The notes beneath the pieces were generated by a model, which did no database searches, was not told where the DNA came from, and worked only from the letters and a program-made list of their open reading frames with translations. A stretch of DNA of 55,396 nt from Oscillospiraceae bacterium (lineage in GTDB: Bacteria > Bacillota > Clostridia > Oscillospirales > Acutalibacteraceae), in NCBI GenBank assembly GCA_015065805.1, contig SVPN01000008.1, forward strand, positions 1 through 55,396, read 5' to 3'. Position 1 is the stretch's first letter; each line of letters opens with the position of its first letter. Shown here one piece after another: positions 17,758-28,024 of the stretch. Made by a program: the position numbers and the translations under genes.

Positions 17758-20594
17758 TTGTATGATTCCCCTTTCAGCAGAGGTGCTAAATAGTGTGCCG
17801 TATACGATTCCTTGACGGTTGCGACCTCCTCGGGCGTACCGCACGCAACCACCTGACCGCCGCGGTCACCGCCCTCGGGACCGAGATCGATGATGTGATC
17901 CGCTGTTTTGATAACATCCAAATTGTGTTCAATGACAATAACCGTATTGCCGCCGTCCACAAGGCGTTGCAACACCTCGATCAGCTGACGGACATCGTCG
18001 GTGTGCAGACCCGTGGTCGGTTCATCAAGAATATACACGGTCTTACCCGTTGCGCGGCGGGACAGCTCCGTTGCCAGCTTGACTCGTTGTGCCTCACCGC
18101 CCGATAACGTTGTCGAGCTTTGTCCGATCTTGATATAGCCCAAGCCGACCTCATACAACGTCTGCAGTTTACGCGCGATTTTCGGAATGTCCTTGAAAAA
18201 CGACAGTCCTTCCTCAACGGTCATTTCCAACACATCGTAAATGTTTTTCCCTTTGTATTGCACCTCAAGCGTTTCGCGGTTGTAGCGCTGACCCTTGCAC
18301 ACCTCGCATGGCACATACACATCGGGCAGAAAATGCATTTCAATCTTGATAATACCGTCGCCCTGACAGGCTTCACAGCGTCCGCCCTTCACGTTAAACG
18401 AAAAGCGACCTGCGTTGAAGCCGTGCATTTTCGCATCCTTCGTCGAAGCAAACAGCTCGCGGATATCCCCGAACACGCCCGTATAGGTCGCGGGATTGGA
18501 GCGCGGCGTGCGACCGATGGGCGACTGGTCGATATCGATAACCTTGTCGAGATACTCGATCCCCTCGATCCCCTCACAGCATCCTGCGTGGGTGCGCGCA
18601 CCGTTGAGCTTATGCGCCAGGGTTTTATACAGAATTTCGTTGACAAGAGTCGATTTACCCGAACCCGAAACACCCGTAACACAGTTGAACGCGCCCAAAC
18701 GGAAGGTCGCATCAATGCCTTTGAGATTGTTCTCCTTTGCACCTCTGACCGTCAGGGTGTGTCCGTTACCCTTTCGACGGGTCTGCGGCACGGGAATCCG
18801 CTTTTTACCGCTGAGATACTGCCCCGTGAGCGATTCCTCACACGCACACACCTCTTCGGGAGTGCCTGCACAGACGATCTTGCCGCCGTGAATACCCGCT
18901 CCCGGGCCGATGTCCACAATATAATCCGCCGCACGCATCGTATCCTCATCGTGTTCGACAACGATCAACGTGTTGCCGAGATCGCGCAAGCGGCGAAGCG
19001 TTGCCAGCAATTTATCGTTATCCCGCTGATGCAGTCCGATGCTGGGTTCATCTAAAATATACAGCACGCCCATCAGATAAGAGCCGATCTGCGTCGCCAG
19101 ACGGATACGCTGACTTTCGCCGCCCGACAACGTTCCTGCACTGCGCGACAGCGTCAGATAATCCAGTCCCACGCTTTCCAGAAAGCCGAGACGCTCGCGG
19201 ATCTCTTTGAGAATGCGGTCACCGATCCTCTGCTCCTTCTCGGTCAGCTTCAACGAATTCAGAAACGCCACCGTATCCGAAACGGAACGCTCACAAAGAT
19301 CGTGGATATTCTCGCCGCCGACCGTGACCGCCAAGCTTTCCGGGCGCAGACGCTTGCCGTGGCATTCGGGGCAATCGTTGTTGCTCATAAACGCCGAGAT
19401 CTCACCGCGGATATATTCGCTGTTTGTTTCTCGGTAACGGCGCTCAAGGTTGTTGACAATGCCCTCAAACTCCGTCTGGTAGGTGCCGTGACCGTATTCG
19501 TTTTTACGGGTGACGGTGATCTTCTCCCCTTTACTGCCGTACAGCAATACCTCTAACTGTTTGTCGGTCAGCTCACAGATCGGGGTATCCAGCGAAAAGC
19601 CGTAATGCTTCGCCACGCCTTCATAAAACATCTGCGACAGCGTGCCGCTTTCGGAAAAGCCCCAGCCGCTTGCTTTCACCGCACCGCCGCGAAGCGATTT
19701 CGTTTTATCGGGAATCAGCTTTTCGGGATCCAGTGTCTGATAAAAGCCGAGACCGCTGCATCGCGGACAAGCACCGAAGGGGTTGTTGAACGAGAACATA
19801 CGCGGTGTCAGCTCTTCCACGCTGATGCCGTGATCGGGGCACGCGTAATTCTGCGAAAACAGCATTTCTTCGCCGCCGATCACATCCACCGTCAGCAAGC
19901 CGCCCGACAGTGCGGTAGCGGTTTCCACGGAATCCGCTAAACGACCGCGGATATCCGCACGGATCACCAAGCGGTCCACCACCACTTCAATCGTATGCTT
20001 TTTGTTTTTTTCAAGCTTGATCTCCTCGGAAAGATCGTACACATTGCCGTCAATACGCACGCGGACATAGCCCGAACGCCTTGCGGCATCCAGCTCCTTG
20101 GTGTGCTCGCCCTTGCGCCCGCGTATCACGGGTGCCAGCACCTGAATGCGGGTGCCTTCCTCCAACGACAGCACCTTATCCACGATCTGATCCACCGTTT
20201 GCTGGCGGATCTCCTTGCCGCAAACAGGACAATGCGGCACACCGATGCGCGCGTACAGCAGACGCAGATAATCGTAGATCTCCGTCACGGTACCGACCGT
20301 GGAGCGCGGGTTTTTGGAGGTGGTTTTCTGGTCAATGGAGATCGCCGGAGATAATCCGTCGATCTGATCGACATCGGGCTTATCCATCTGCCCGAGAAAC
20401 ATACGGGCATACGAGGACAGACTTTCCACATAGCGGCGCTGTCCTTCCGCATAAATCGTATCAAACGCCAACGAAGATTTTCCCGACCCCGACAAGCCCG
20501 TAAATACAACCAACTTGTCACGCGGGATATCCACATTGATATTCTTCAGATTGTGTTCGCGCGCACCGCGCACGATCAAGGTATCGTTTGCCAT
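17754..20594 (-). CDS. uvrA: Excinuclease ABC subunit A
   Basis: 946 residues, standard length. Damage-sensing ATPase of nucleotide excision repair. Walker [15 protein letters not shown] near the N-terminus and [13 protein letters not shown] in the second half, two ABC signatures ([26 protein letters not shown]), and zinc-module cysteines ([34 protein letters not shown]). It lies 15 bases after uvrB. Confidence 0.98.
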   Translation of the reverse strand: MANDTLIVRGAREHNLKNINVDIPRDKLVVFTGLSGSGKSSLAFDTIYAEGQRRYVESLSSYARMFLGQMDKPDVDQIDGLSPAISIDQKTTSKNPRSTVGTVTEIYDYLRLLYARIGVPHCPVCGKEIRQQTVDQIVDKVLSLEEGTRIQVLAPVIRGRKGEHTKELDAARRSGYVRVRIDGNVYDLSEEIKLEKNKKHTIEVVVDRLVIRADIRGRLADSVETATALSGGLLTVDVIGGEEMLFSQNYACPDHGISVEELTPRMFSFNNPFGACPRCSGLGFYQTLDPEKLIPDKTKSLRGGAVKASGWGFSESGTLSQMFYEGVAKHYGFSLDTPICELTDKQLEVLLYGSKGEKITVTRKNEYGHGTYQTEFEGIVNNLERRYRETNSEYIRGEISAFMSNNDCPECHGKRLRPESLAVTVGGENIHDLCERSVSDTVAFLNSLKLTEKEQRIGDRILKEIRERLGFLESVGLDYLTLSRSAGTLSGGESQRIRLATQIGSYLMGVLYILDEPSIGLHQRDNDKLLATLRRLRDLGNTLIVVEHDEDTMRAADYIVDIGPGAGIHGGKIVCAGTPEEVCACEESLTGQYLSGKKRIPVPQTRRKGNGHTLTVRGAKENNLKGIDATFRLGAFNCVTGVSGSGKSTLVNEILYKTLAHKLNGARTHAGCCEGIEGIEYLDKVIDIDQSPIGRTPRSNPATYTGVFGDIRELFASTKDAKMHGFNAGRFSFNVKGGRCEACQGDGIIKIEMHFLPDVYVPCEVCKGQRYNRETLEVQYKGKNIYDVLEMTVEEGLSFFKDIPKIARKLQTLYEVGLGYIKIGQSSTTLSGGEAQRVKLATELSRRATGKTVYILDEPTTGLHTDDVRQLIEVLQRLVDGGNTVIVIEHNLDVIKTADHIIDLGPEGGDRGGQVVACGTPEEVATVKESYTAHYLAPLLKGESYK

Positions 20595-20609
20595 AAGCAG
20601 TCCTTTCTG

Positions 20610-22565
20610 TTATTGCTCTTCCAGTTCACGGATGCGGTCGCGTAAATACGCCGCGTGTTCAAATTCCAGCAATTGAGCTGCGTGACGCATTTCTTTTTTC
20701 AGTGCTTCGATCTCACGCATACGCTCCTCGCGGGTCATGCGGCGTACAGGCTTATTGCCTGTCTTCCTGCCGCCCATATCGATCACTTCTCGCACATCCT
20801 TGACGATGGTCTTAGGCACAATGCCGTGCTCGGCATTGTAGCGCATCTGAATCTCACGGCGGCGGTTCGTTTCCACGATCGCGCGCTCCATAGAAGGTGT
20901 CACCGCATCGGCATACATAATGACCTGACCGCCTGCGTTACGGGCGGCACGACCGATGGTCTGCACAAGCGACGTCTCCGAACGGAGGAAGCCCTCTTTA
21001 TCGGCATCAAGAATCGCCACCAGCGACACTTCGGGGATATCCAGACCCTCGCGAAGCAGGTTGATGCCGACAAGGACATCAAACTCTCCCAGTCGCAGGT
21101 CGCGCACGATCTCCATACGCTCCATCGTGTCGATATCGTGATGCATATAGCGGATACGGATGCCGGCGTTTTCGTAAAAGGTGGTCAGATCCTCCGCCAT
21201 TTTCTTTGTAAGTGTGGTGATCAGCACGCGTTCACCCCTTGCGGCACGCACGCGGATCTCTTCCATCAGATCGTCGATCTGCCCCTCCACGGGCTTGACG
21301 ATCACCTCGGGGTCAACAAGACCGGTCGGGCGGATCACCTGCTCGACGATCTGCGTACTTTTGCTTCGTTCCAATTCACCGGGTGTCGCGCTGACAAACA
21401 CCACCTGATTAAGGCGGTCATAAAACTCATCAAAATTCAGCGGGCGGTTATCGTAAGCCGACGGCAGACGGAAGCCGTAGTCGATCAGACTGGTTTTGCG
21501 GGCACGGTCACCGCCGTACATACCGCGTACCTGCGGCAATGTGACGTGCGATTCATCTACAAACAGCAAAAAATCCTTTGGAAAGTAATCCAACAGTGTA
21601 TACGGTGCACTGCCCGGAGCACGCCCTGCCATCACCGCTGAATAGTTCTCGATGCCTTTGCACATACCGACCTCGCGAAGCATCTCCATATCGTAGCGGG
21701 TACGCTGCAGAATGCGCTGTGCTTCCACAAGCTTCTGCTCGCGCTTGAAATATTCCACGCGCTCGTCGAGCTCCGCTTCGATCGCCTCTAATGCCTTTTC
21801 CATCTTCTCGGGCGGCACGATATAGTGACTGGCAGGATAGATCGCCGCGTGGGTGATCGTACGCTTGACAGCCCCCGTCAGCGGATGGATCTCGCTGATA
21901 CGATCGATCTCGTCACCGAAAAACTCAATGCGTACCGCTGTTTCCGTAGCACCCGCTTCGTAAATCTCCACCACATCGCCGCGCACGCGGAATTTGTTGC
22001 GGATAAAATTGATGTCGTTGCGCTCATACTGCAATTCAATGAGTTTGGCAAGCAGATCGTCCCGCTCCATTGTCATACCGGGACGCAACGAGATCACCAT
22101 ATTCCGATAGTCGATCGGGCTGCCGAGGCTGTAAATGCACGAGACACTCGCCACGATGATAACATCGCGGCGTTCCGACAATGCCAGCGTTGCCGAATGG
22201 CGCAGTTTATCGATCTCATCGTTGATGGCGGAGTCCTTTTCAATATAGGTATCGGTGGTGGCAATATACGCCTCGGGCTGATAATAGTCATAATAGGAAA
22301 CAAAATATTCCACCGCATTTTCGGGGAAAAACTCACGGAATTCCGAGCAAAGCTGAGCGGCAAGCGTCTTGTTGTGAGCCAGCACAAGCGTCGGGCGGTT
22401 GACTTTTGCGATGATATTCGCCATTGTGAAGGTTTTACCCGAACCCGTCACACCGAGCAAAGTCTGCTCTTTATGACCGCTCAGCACGCCGTTAACAAGT
22501 GCTTCGATCGCTTGCGGCTGATCACCCGTCGGTTCATACGGCGCAACCAATTTAAAATGATCCAT
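20610..22565 (-). CDS. uvrB: Excinuclease ABC subunit B
   Basis: 651 residues. Helicase-like damage-verification subunit. Walker [13 protein letters not shown], beta-hairpin region [15 protein letters not shown]-like FVDESHVTL, helicase motif [11 protein letters not shown] and the C-terminal UVR motif binding UvrC ([16 protein letters not shown]) are present. Strong ribosome site GGAAGGAGG precedes ATG 22565. It heads the uvrB-uvrA-M42-M42-GNAT unit. uvrC is not in the window. Confidence 0.98.
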   Translation of the reverse strand: MDHFKLVAPYEPTGDQPQAIEALVNGVLSGHKEQTLLGVTGSGKTFTMANIIAKVNRPTLVLAHNKTLAAQLCSEFREFFPENAVEYFVSYYDYYQPEAYIATTDTYIEKDSAINDEIDKLRHSATLALSERRDVIIVASVSCIYSLGSPIDYRNMVISLRPGMTMERDDLLAKLIELQYERNDINFIRNKFRVRGDVVEIYEAGATETAVRIEFFGDEIDRISEIHPLTGAVKRTITHAAIYPASHYIVPPEKMEKALEAIEAELDERVEYFKREQKLVEAQRILQRTRYDMEMLREVGMCKGIENYSAVMAGRAPGSAPYTLLDYFPKDFLLFVDESHVTLPQVRGMYGGDRARKTSLIDYGFRLPSAYDNRPLNFDEFYDRLNQVVFVSATPGELERSKSTQIVEQVIRPTGLVDPEVIVKPVEGQIDDLMEEIRVRAARGERVLITTLTKKMAEDLTTFYENAGIRIRYMHHDIDTMERMEIVRDLRLGEFDVLVGINLLREGLDIPEVSLVAILDADKEGFLRSETSLVQTIGRAARNAGGQVIMYADAVTPSMERAIVETNRRREIQMRYNAEHGIVPKTIVKDVREVIDMGGRKTGNKPVRRMTREERMREIEALKKEMRHAAQLLEFEHAAYLRDRIRELEEQ

Positions 22566-22644
22566 AGTAAAACCTCCTTCCGCATATCTATAATTACATA
22601 TTTACTCAATTTAACAGTATAGCACATTCTTCTGCAAAATAAAA

Positions 22645-22690
22645 GAGGGCAGGCTGTTTTTTCACAGAAAAAAACGGCCTGCTCTTTTTC
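22645..22690. terminator. Hairpin in the uvrB/DUF4364 divergent region
   Basis: A long inverted repeat (GCAGGCTGTTTTTT with AAAAAAACGGCCTGC) with flanking T-rich tails on both strands looks like a bidirectional intrinsic terminator, yet it lies between two divergently transcribed genes where no transcript should end. It may be a leader attenuator or a relic of a lost gene. Confidence 0.55.
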
Positions 22691-22780
22691 ATATAAAGAT
22701 TTTGCAAGCAATCGCAACAAAAGGCTTTTCTTTTTTTATAATCTGTGGTATACTTTACAAAAAACAAGGAGGAATCGCAC

Positions 22781-23374
22781 TTGGAACACGATGCTTTTAC
22801 CAACGGTGTTGCGCCGGGCGGACTTCTCAACTCCCGCGAGATCCGTGTGTTAGTATGCTATATGCTGAACAGCGTAAACGAACCGATGGACCGACAAACC
22901 ATCGTTGAAATCGTCTTTTCGGAAGGTATTGCGAATTTTTTTGAAACCGAAGCGGCAATCGAAGAGCTTGCACAGCTGGGTAATCTGACTGAAGATGAGA
23001 ACGGCGTTTTGGAGCTGACTCCCATCGGCAAGGAAGCGTGCGAAACGCTGATGAACCGCCTGCCGTTTACCATCCGCACACGTGCTGTCGAAGCCGCCGT
23101 CAAGCTGATGGCACGCAAACGCCGTGCCAAGGATACCTGCGTGGAGTTTGAACAGTTAGAAACGGGCGTTGCCGTCACCTGCAGCATCGATCGCAGTGAG
23201 CATCCGATGATGTCGTTTACGCTGGTTGTTGCCGACAGAGAACAGGCAGAGCTTGTGCGGGAACGTTTCTTGGATGATCCCGTCACCATCTACCGCCTGA
23301 TGGTCTCGCTTCTTTCGGGAGAAGCCAGTGTGCGGAAATTCGATAACCGTACCGTGATCGATCTCAGTATGTAA
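22781..23374 (+). CDS. DUF4364-family protein, probable winged-helix regulator
   Basis: 197 residues. I start at TTG 22781 because AAGGAGG (22766-22772) is 8 bases upstream. The N-terminal segment (REIRVLVCYMLNSVNEPMDR ... ELAQLGNLTEDENGVLELT) has the pattern of a winged helix-turn-helix, then an alpha/beta domain. DUF4364 proteins are common in Clostridia and of unknown target. A TATACT -10-like hexamer is at 22749-22754. Confidence 0.8.
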   Translation: MEHDAFTNGVAPGGLLNSREIRVLVCYMLNSVNEPMDRQTIVEIVFSEGIANFFETEAAIEELAQLGNLTEDENGVLELTPIGKEACETLMNRLPFTIRTRAVEAAVKLMARKRRAKDTCVEFEQLETGVAVTCSIDRSEHPMMSFTLVVADREQAELVRERFLDDPVTIYRLMVSLLSGEASVRKFDNRTVIDLSM

Positions 23375-23382
23375 CTCATAAG

Positions 23383-23415
23383 AAAAAGGAGTGTGCTGTT
23401 GCACGCTCCTTTTTT
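23383..23415. terminator. Bidirectional terminator between DUF4364 and DUF1963 genes
   Basis: Perfect 9-bp stem GGAGTGTGC (23388-23396) with GCACGCTCC (23401-23409), A-run before and T-run after, so it can end both convergent genes. Confidence 0.88.
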
Positions 23416-23418
23416 CTA

Positions 23419-23958
23419 TTATGAATATTCCAACCACACTGTCGGTTTTGATAAATCACCGTCGATCAAAAACAGATACAGCCGTCCGTCCGTACTGTTC
23501 AGAAAGCCCGTGCCGTTGTCAAGCGGATCGTACTGCAAAAGCAGTGCGGGATGTGCTTCCTCATACGGCCAGTCGGCGGGAACGCCGAACAGCTTTGTGC
23601 CGTCGGCGTCATCATCTGTTTGAAAAAAGATGATTTCCCAAGCCTGTGTAAACTCCTCAAAGCCTTCTGCTTCGGCATTGAAGTCCTCGATCACCAATTC
23701 GGGCTCGCCGTCATAGTATCGCACCGTGGGGGTCAATCCGTCGTTGGTATCCAGAAAAACATACAGATAGCCTGTGTGCGGAAGACGCTTATCGTGATCA
23801 AACGGCGCAATATCCGACAGACGGATCTGGCAAAAAAACATCTCCGAATCCTCAAAATCGTGTTCCCAGCTCCTCGGCACTACCGGTGAACCGAAGTATT
23901 TCGACACAGAAGGATCCCCGTTTTCCGACGCCTTGTTCAAGGTCATTCCGATTGCCAT
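23419..23958 (-). CDS. DUF1963 (YwqG-like) protein
   Basis: 179 residues from ATG 23958, preceded by GGATGGTGA. The pattern FFCQIRLSDIAPFD, LPHTGYLYVFLDTND and the C-terminal GDGGRLYLFLIDGDL-like segment (here NSTDGRLYLFLIDGDLSK) matches the DUF1963 family. Cytoplasmic and soluble; function unknown. An in-frame upstream start at 24045 lies before its promoter and is rejected. Confidence 0.82.
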   Translation of the reverse strand: MAIGMTLNKASENGDPSVSKYFGSPVVPRSWEHDFEDSEMFFCQIRLSDIAPFDHDKRLPHTGYLYVFLDTNDGLTPTVRYYDGEPELVIEDFNAEAEGFEEFTQAWEIIFFQTDDDADGTKLFGVPADWPYEEAHPALLLQYDPLDNGTGFLNSTDGRLYLFLIDGDLSKPTVWLEYS

Positions 23959-23983
23959 AGACTTTTCACCATCCTTTATTATC

Positions 23984-24012
23984 AGTATATCACAGACAAC
24001 CGAGGGTTGCAA
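23984..24012 (-). promoter_or_regulatory. Promoter of the DUF1963 gene
   Basis: Minus strand: -35 TTGCAA (24012-24007), 17-base spacer, -10 TATACT (23989-23984). Confidence 0.65.
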
Positions 24013-24022
24013 CCGAAATCCG

Positions 24023-24760
24023 TCACAGCGTAAGAAACGCCGCATTGGCGTAGCCGATAATGCCGTTGTAATTCACCACGTACCAGTCCCCCGTCCGACC
24101 GTTGACCGTCACCGAGGCACCGTTCGGGATCGTGCCGATGACAGCCGAACCTGTCGCGGGACGGTTGCGGATATTCAGTGCACCGCCCGCAGTCCTCACC
24201 ACGCCTGTTTGCGGCGGAGTCGCTTCGATAAACGGGATATTGAAATACAATGTCAGTGCCTCGACAAGGGCACGTGCGATCTCTTGAATATTATCACGGA
24301 TCCACTGTGCATCCTCCGTGTTATCGTGATAAGCGATTTCCACCAGCACCGACGGCGCGTTGGTACGCCTGACCTCTGCAAGCGATGTTGTCGGAACCGC
24401 CCGCACACGGTCGGGCAGCGGATAGATCCCTTTCATCGTATCGACAATGAATCCTGCCGCCCGTTCCCCTTCACTGCTCGGCGTATAATAATACACCTCC
24501 GTTCCGCGCACCGTCCCTTCATTCCCCGCTCCCGCCGCGTTGGAATGAAGTGCCAGATGCAGATCGTAATATTCACTGTTGGATTGTGCAATGACCTGTG
24601 ACAGAGTCTGCTCGGGGCGATTACGTGTAAACGCGATCCCGTTGGAGATCAGATACGGCTCCATTGCATCGGCAACCAGATTCATATACTGCTCCTCTGT
24701 ACCACCAATAACATACGGATTCCACTCCTGAAGAGACGGACTGAGATAAATACGCGGCAT
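24023..24760 (-). CDS. N-acetylmuramoyl-L-alanine amidase with C-terminal SH3b domain
   Basis: 245 residues from ATG 24760. Amidase_3-type: EEQYMN, HLALHSNAAG and VEIAYHDN fit zinc and catalytic positions, and residues ~185-245 form a bacterial SH3 domain (GGALNIRNRPA ... GIIGYANAAFL). The PGHGG histidine of classic amidases is replaced by an IYLSPSLQEWN segment, seen in a clostridial subgroup. There is no signal peptide, so it may be released by lysis or act at mother-cell lysis, as CwlC does (inference). Confidence 0.85.
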   Translation of the reverse strand: MPRIYLSPSLQEWNPYVIGGTEEQYMNLVADAMEPYLISNGIAFTRNRPEQTLSQVIAQSNSEYYDLHLALHSNAAGAGNEGTVRGTEVYYYTPSSEGERAAGFIVDTMKGIYPLPDRVRAVPTTSLAEVRRTNAPSVLVEIAYHDNTEDAQWIRDNIQEIARALVEALTLYFNIPFIEATPPQTGVVRTAGGALNIRNRPATGSAVIGTIPNGASVTVNGRTGDWYVVNYNGIIGYANAAFLTL

Positions 24761-24828
24761 AAGCCTCACACCTTTCCGGATATTTACAAGATTTTATGAA
24801 AAAAGAGGAAAAATTATGTCCAAACCAC

Positions 24829-24857
24829 TTGACTTTTCCCGACACGTTGTATATAAT
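24829..24857 (+). promoter_or_regulatory. Promoter of the sodium:solute symporter gene
   Basis: -35 TTGACT (24829-24834), 17-base spacer, -10 TATAAT (24852-24857). Confidence 0.85.
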
Positions 24858-24872
24858 ATCGACATACTTCAT

Positions 24873-24900
24873 CGCTTTAAAGTGTTTTGGCTTTAAAGCG
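24873..24900 (+). promoter_or_regulatory. Perfect 10-bp palindrome just after the symporter start site
   Basis: CGCTTTAAAG (24873-24882) and CTTTAAAGCG (24891-24900) flank an 8-base spacer, about ten bases downstream of the predicted transcription start. It could be a repressor operator or an mRNA 5' hairpin; no T-run follows, so it is not a terminator. Confidence 0.6.
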
Positions 24901-24927
24901 TCAAAAAATCGGAAGAAGGTCTTCGCT

Positions 24928-26508
24928 ATGGTTATCAAAGCATTGATGCTGGTGGCGTTTTTAGCCATCACCGTCCTTGTCGGCTTTTTGTGTCGCGGCT
25001 CCGCCACCGATACAAAAGGATTTGTTCTCGGCGGCCGCAATGTCGGCCCGTGGCTCACGGCGTTCGCCTACGGCACCTCGTATTTCTCCGCTGTCATTTT
25101 CATCGGCTACGCCGGTCAGTTCGGTTGGAAATTCGGTATTGCCTCCACCTGGATCGGTATCGGCAATGCCCTCATCGGTTCGCTTCTCGCGTGGGTGATC
25201 CTGGGCAGACGCACCCGCGTGATGACGCAGCATCTCGACAGCCGCACGATGCCCGACTTTTTCGGCAAACGCTTTGACAGCAAAGCCCTGCGTATTGCAG
25301 CGGCACTGATCGTGTTCGTATTCCTTATCCCCTACACGGCATCGCTGTACAACGGTCTGTCCCGCCTGTTTGAAATGGCGTTCAATATTCCGTATGAGGT
25401 GTGCGTGATCGTAATGTCCGTGCTGACGGGCATCTATGTGATCGTCGGCGGTTACACCGCCACCGCCGTCAACGATTTTATTCAAGGCATCATTATGCTG
25501 TTCGGCATTGTGGCGGTGATCGCCGCTGTCCTGAGCGGACACGGCGGATTTACACAAGCGCTCAACGCCCTTGCCAATGTGACCGACGAAACCGTCACCG
25601 CTCCCGGTGCGTTCAACTCCTTCTTCGGTCCCGACCCGTTCAACCTGTTGTGTGTTGTCATTCTCACCTCGCTCGGCACTTGGGGACTTCCGCAGATGGT
25701 TCAAAAATTCTATGCCATCAAAAGCGAAAAATCCATTAAAACCGGCACGATCGTTTCCACCGCGTTTGCGTTTATCGTCGCGGGCGGTTGCTACTTCCTT
25801 GGCGGCTTTGGTAGGCTGTATGCGGATGACCCGAGCATTTACAACGCAAACGGCAAGGTCGTTTTTGATGCCATCGTCCCGGCAATGCTCGCCAATCTCC
25901 CCGATATTCTTCTCGGTATTGTGGTTGTGCTGGTGCTGTCGGCTTCGATGTCCACTTTGTCCTCTCTCGTGCTCACCTCCAGCTCCACACTGACGCTGGA
26001 TTTCCTCAAGGAAACCTGTATGAAAAAGCTCAAAGAAAAAGGCACAATGCTGACGATGCGTATTTTCATCGCGGTATTCATTGTGATTTCGGCATTGATC
26101 GCCCTTGTGCAATATCACTCTTCCATCACCTTTATCGCCCAGCTGATGGGTGTCTCGTGGGGTGCACTTGCCGGTGCATTTCTGGCACCCTTCCTCTACG
26201 GTCTGTACTGGAAAGGTGTCACCAAGGTGTCTGTCTGGGTTTCCTTTGTATTCGGCGCAGGGGTTATGCTGCTCAATCTGATCGATACGCTGGCAACCGA
26301 CCTCACCGTTTTCCCTGTATGGCTGCAATCCCCCATCAACTGCGGCGCATTTGTGATGATAGCCGGTCTGATCCTGGTTCCGCTTATCAGCCTGATCACC
26401 AAGAAGCAAGATACAAAATCGCTTGAGGATATCTTTGCCTGCTATAAGGGCAAAGTCACCGTACCTGCAAGCCAAGCATTGCCCGGTGACAAGGAATCCG
26501 CTGAATAA
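24928..26508 (+). CDS. Sodium:solute symporter (SSS family)
   Basis: 526 residues from ATG 24928 (MVIKALMLVAFLAITVLVG) preceded by GAAGAAGGT; an earlier in-frame start overlaps the promoter. About 13 hydrophobic segments, with SSS hallmarks GRNVGPWLTAFAYGTSYFSA (TM1/2), GGYTATAVNDFIQG and ASMSTLSSLVLTSSSTLTLD, which includes the sodium-site serines. Substrate is not readable; placement before the arylacetate genes suggests an aromatic or amino acid (inference). Confidence 0.92.
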   Translation: MVIKALMLVAFLAITVLVGFLCRGSATDTKGFVLGGRNVGPWLTAFAYGTSYFSAVIFIGYAGQFGWKFGIASTWIGIGNALIGSLLAWVILGRRTRVMTQHLDSRTMPDFFGKRFDSKALRIAAALIVFVFLIPYTASLYNGLSRLFEMAFNIPYEVCVIVMSVLTGIYVIVGGYTATAVNDFIQGIIMLFGIVAVIAAVLSGHGGFTQALNALANVTDETVTAPGAFNSFFGPDPFNLLCVVILTSLGTWGLPQMVQKFYAIKSEKSIKTGTIVSTAFAFIVAGGCYFLGGFGRLYADDPSIYNANGKVVFDAIVPAMLANLPDILLGIVVVLVLSASMSTLSSLVLTSSSTLTLDFLKETCMKKLKEKGTMLTMRIFIAVFIVISALIALVQYHSSITFIAQLMGVSWGALAGAFLAPFLYGLYWKGVTKVSVWVSFVFGAGVMLLNLIDTLATDLTVFPVWLQSPINCGAFVMIAGLILVPLISLITKKQDTKSLEDIFACYKGKVTVPASQALPGDKESAE

Positions 26509-26515
26509 TATGGCG

Positions 26516-26549
26516 CATAAGAACTGCAATTCCGATTGCGGTTCTTATG
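26516..26549 (+). terminator. Hairpin after the symporter gene
   Basis: A 14-bp nearly perfect stem (26516-26529 with 26536-26549) lies 8 bases after the stop. The downstream sequence is only mildly T-rich, so termination may be incomplete. Confidence 0.65.
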
Positions 26550-26620
26550 TTCGTTTACAAAGACTGATCATCATCCGTATTTCTCTTGCAAAAAAGCATC
26601 GGATTTTGTAAAAAAAGTTC

Positions 26621-26649
26621 GTGACAAATACCTATGTATATGCTATACT
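26621..26649 (+). promoter_or_regulatory. Promoter of the paaK-iorAB operon
   Basis: -35 GTGACA (26621-26626), 17-base spacer, -10 TATACT (26644-26649). Confidence 0.7.
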
Positions 26650-26713
26650 GAATCTATGTTGCTTTTGCGTGCTATTATGTAAAAGCATCTGATCCCAAAA
26701 GGAGGATTTCGCC

Positions 26714-28024
26714 TTGTTTTTTCAAAAAGATATTGAGACAATGCCCCGCAAAGAGATCGAGGCATTACAGTTAGAGCGTTTGCGTCATATTGTAGATTAC
26801 TGCTACAACAACGTTCCGTTTTATCACAAGCGCCTGAATGAAGCGGGCGTCACCGCCGACAAGATCAAGCAGCTTTCGGATGTGCAGTATATCCCGTTCA
26901 CCACCAAAGCGGATATCCGCGACAACTATCCGTTCGGCTTGTTTGCCGTACCGCAAAAGAAGATCGTGCGTATTCACGCAAGCTCAGGTACTACAGGCAA
27001 GCCCACCGTTGTCGGTTACACAAGAAACGATATCAACAACTGGAGCGACTGTGTGGCACGACTGTGTATGGCGGTCGGTGTCACCGATGATGATGTTGCG
27101 CAGATTTCGTTCGGCTACGGTTTGTTCACGGGTGCGCTCGGCTTGCATTACGGCCTGGAGAAGATCGGCTGCTCGGTCATTCCCGTTTCCAGCGGCAACA
27201 CACAAAAGCAAGCGATGTTACTTAAGGATTTCGGCTCCACCGTGCTCGTCAGCACCCCGTCTTATGCGATGTATATGAGCGAGGTTGCCCACGAAATGGG
27301 CATCACCAATGACGATATCAAGCTTCGCATCGGTCTGTTCGGCTCGGAGGGCTGTACAAACGAGCTTCGTGATCTGATCGAAAAGGGCTTCGGTCTGTTC
27401 TCCACCGATAACTACGGTATGAGCGAGCTGATGGGGCCCGGTGTGTCGGGTGAATGCGTTGAGCGTGACGGTCTGCACTTTGCAGAGGATCACTTCCTTC
27501 CCGAAATCATTGATCCTGTTACGGAAAAGCCGCTCGGCGAAGGTGAAAACGGCGAGCTTGTCGTGACGACGCTCACCAAGGAGGGCATCCCGCTTCTCCG
27601 CTACCGCACAAAGGACATCACCCGCCTGAACTACCAGACCTGCAAATGCGGCAGAACACACGCCCGTATGGATAAGGTCAAGGGACGTTCGGACGATATG
27701 CTCAAGATCCGCGGTGTGAACGTATTCCCGTCCCAGATCGAAAGTGTGATGGCGAATATCGAAGGCATTTCCCCGCATTATCAGCTTGTCCTGACCCGCC
27801 GTAACTACACGGATTATCTCGAGGTCAAGATCGAACTGGTGGACGCCTCGCTTCTGGAAAACTTCCAGGGACTCGAAGCGCTTCGTCAGTCTGCCGTTCA
27901 GAAGCTCCGCACCGTTCTCGGCATCGATGCCAAGGTCACGCTCGTCTCCCCGCGTTCGCTGGAACGTTACGAAGGAAAAGCCAAGCGCATTGTGGATCTG
28001 CGCAACCAGGAGGGTAATGTATGA
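26714..28024 (+). CDS. paaK: Phenylacetate-CoA ligase, copy 1
   Basis: 436 residues, TTG start at 26714 with AGGAGG 8 bases upstream. ANL-superfamily adenylate-forming enzyme: P-loop-like HASSGTTGKPTVVGYT, GSEGCTNELRD, YGMSELMGPGVSGEC, and the C-terminal RYRTKDIT ... GRSDDMLKIRGVNVFPSQIE hinge. It converts arylacetates to CoA thioesters with ATP, or in fermenters the reverse to conserve energy. It overlaps iorA by 4 bases. Confidence 0.93.
   Translation: MFFQKDIETMPRKEIEALQLERLRHIVDYCYNNVPFYHKRLNEAGVTADKIKQLSDVQYIPFTTKADIRDNYPFGLFAVPQKKIVRIHASSGTTGKPTVVGYTRNDINNWSDCVARLCMAVGVTDDDVAQISFGYGLFTGALGLHYGLEKIGCSVIPVSSGNTQKQAMLLKDFGSTVLVSTPSYAMYMSEVAHEMGITNDDIKLRIGLFGSEGCTNELRDLIEKGFGLFSTDNYGMSELMGPGVSGECVERDGLHFAEDHFLPEIIDPVTEKPLGEGENGELVVTTLTKEGIPLLRYRTKDITRLNYQTCKCGRTHARMDKVKGRSDDMLKIRGVNVFPSQIESVMANIEGISPHYQLVLTRRNYTDYLEVKIELVDASLLENFQGLEALRQSAVQKLRTVLGIDAKVTLVSPRSLERYEGKAKRIVDLRNQEGNV

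Noticed and set aside
24961-26529. A 522-codon open frame antisense to the symporter
   Set aside because: Highly charged, His/Gln/Gly-rich translation typical of a shadow of a membrane protein gene.
26661-26690. Hairpin in the paaK leader as a riboswitch
   Set aside because: Only a 7-bp stem without any conserved aptamer sequence.
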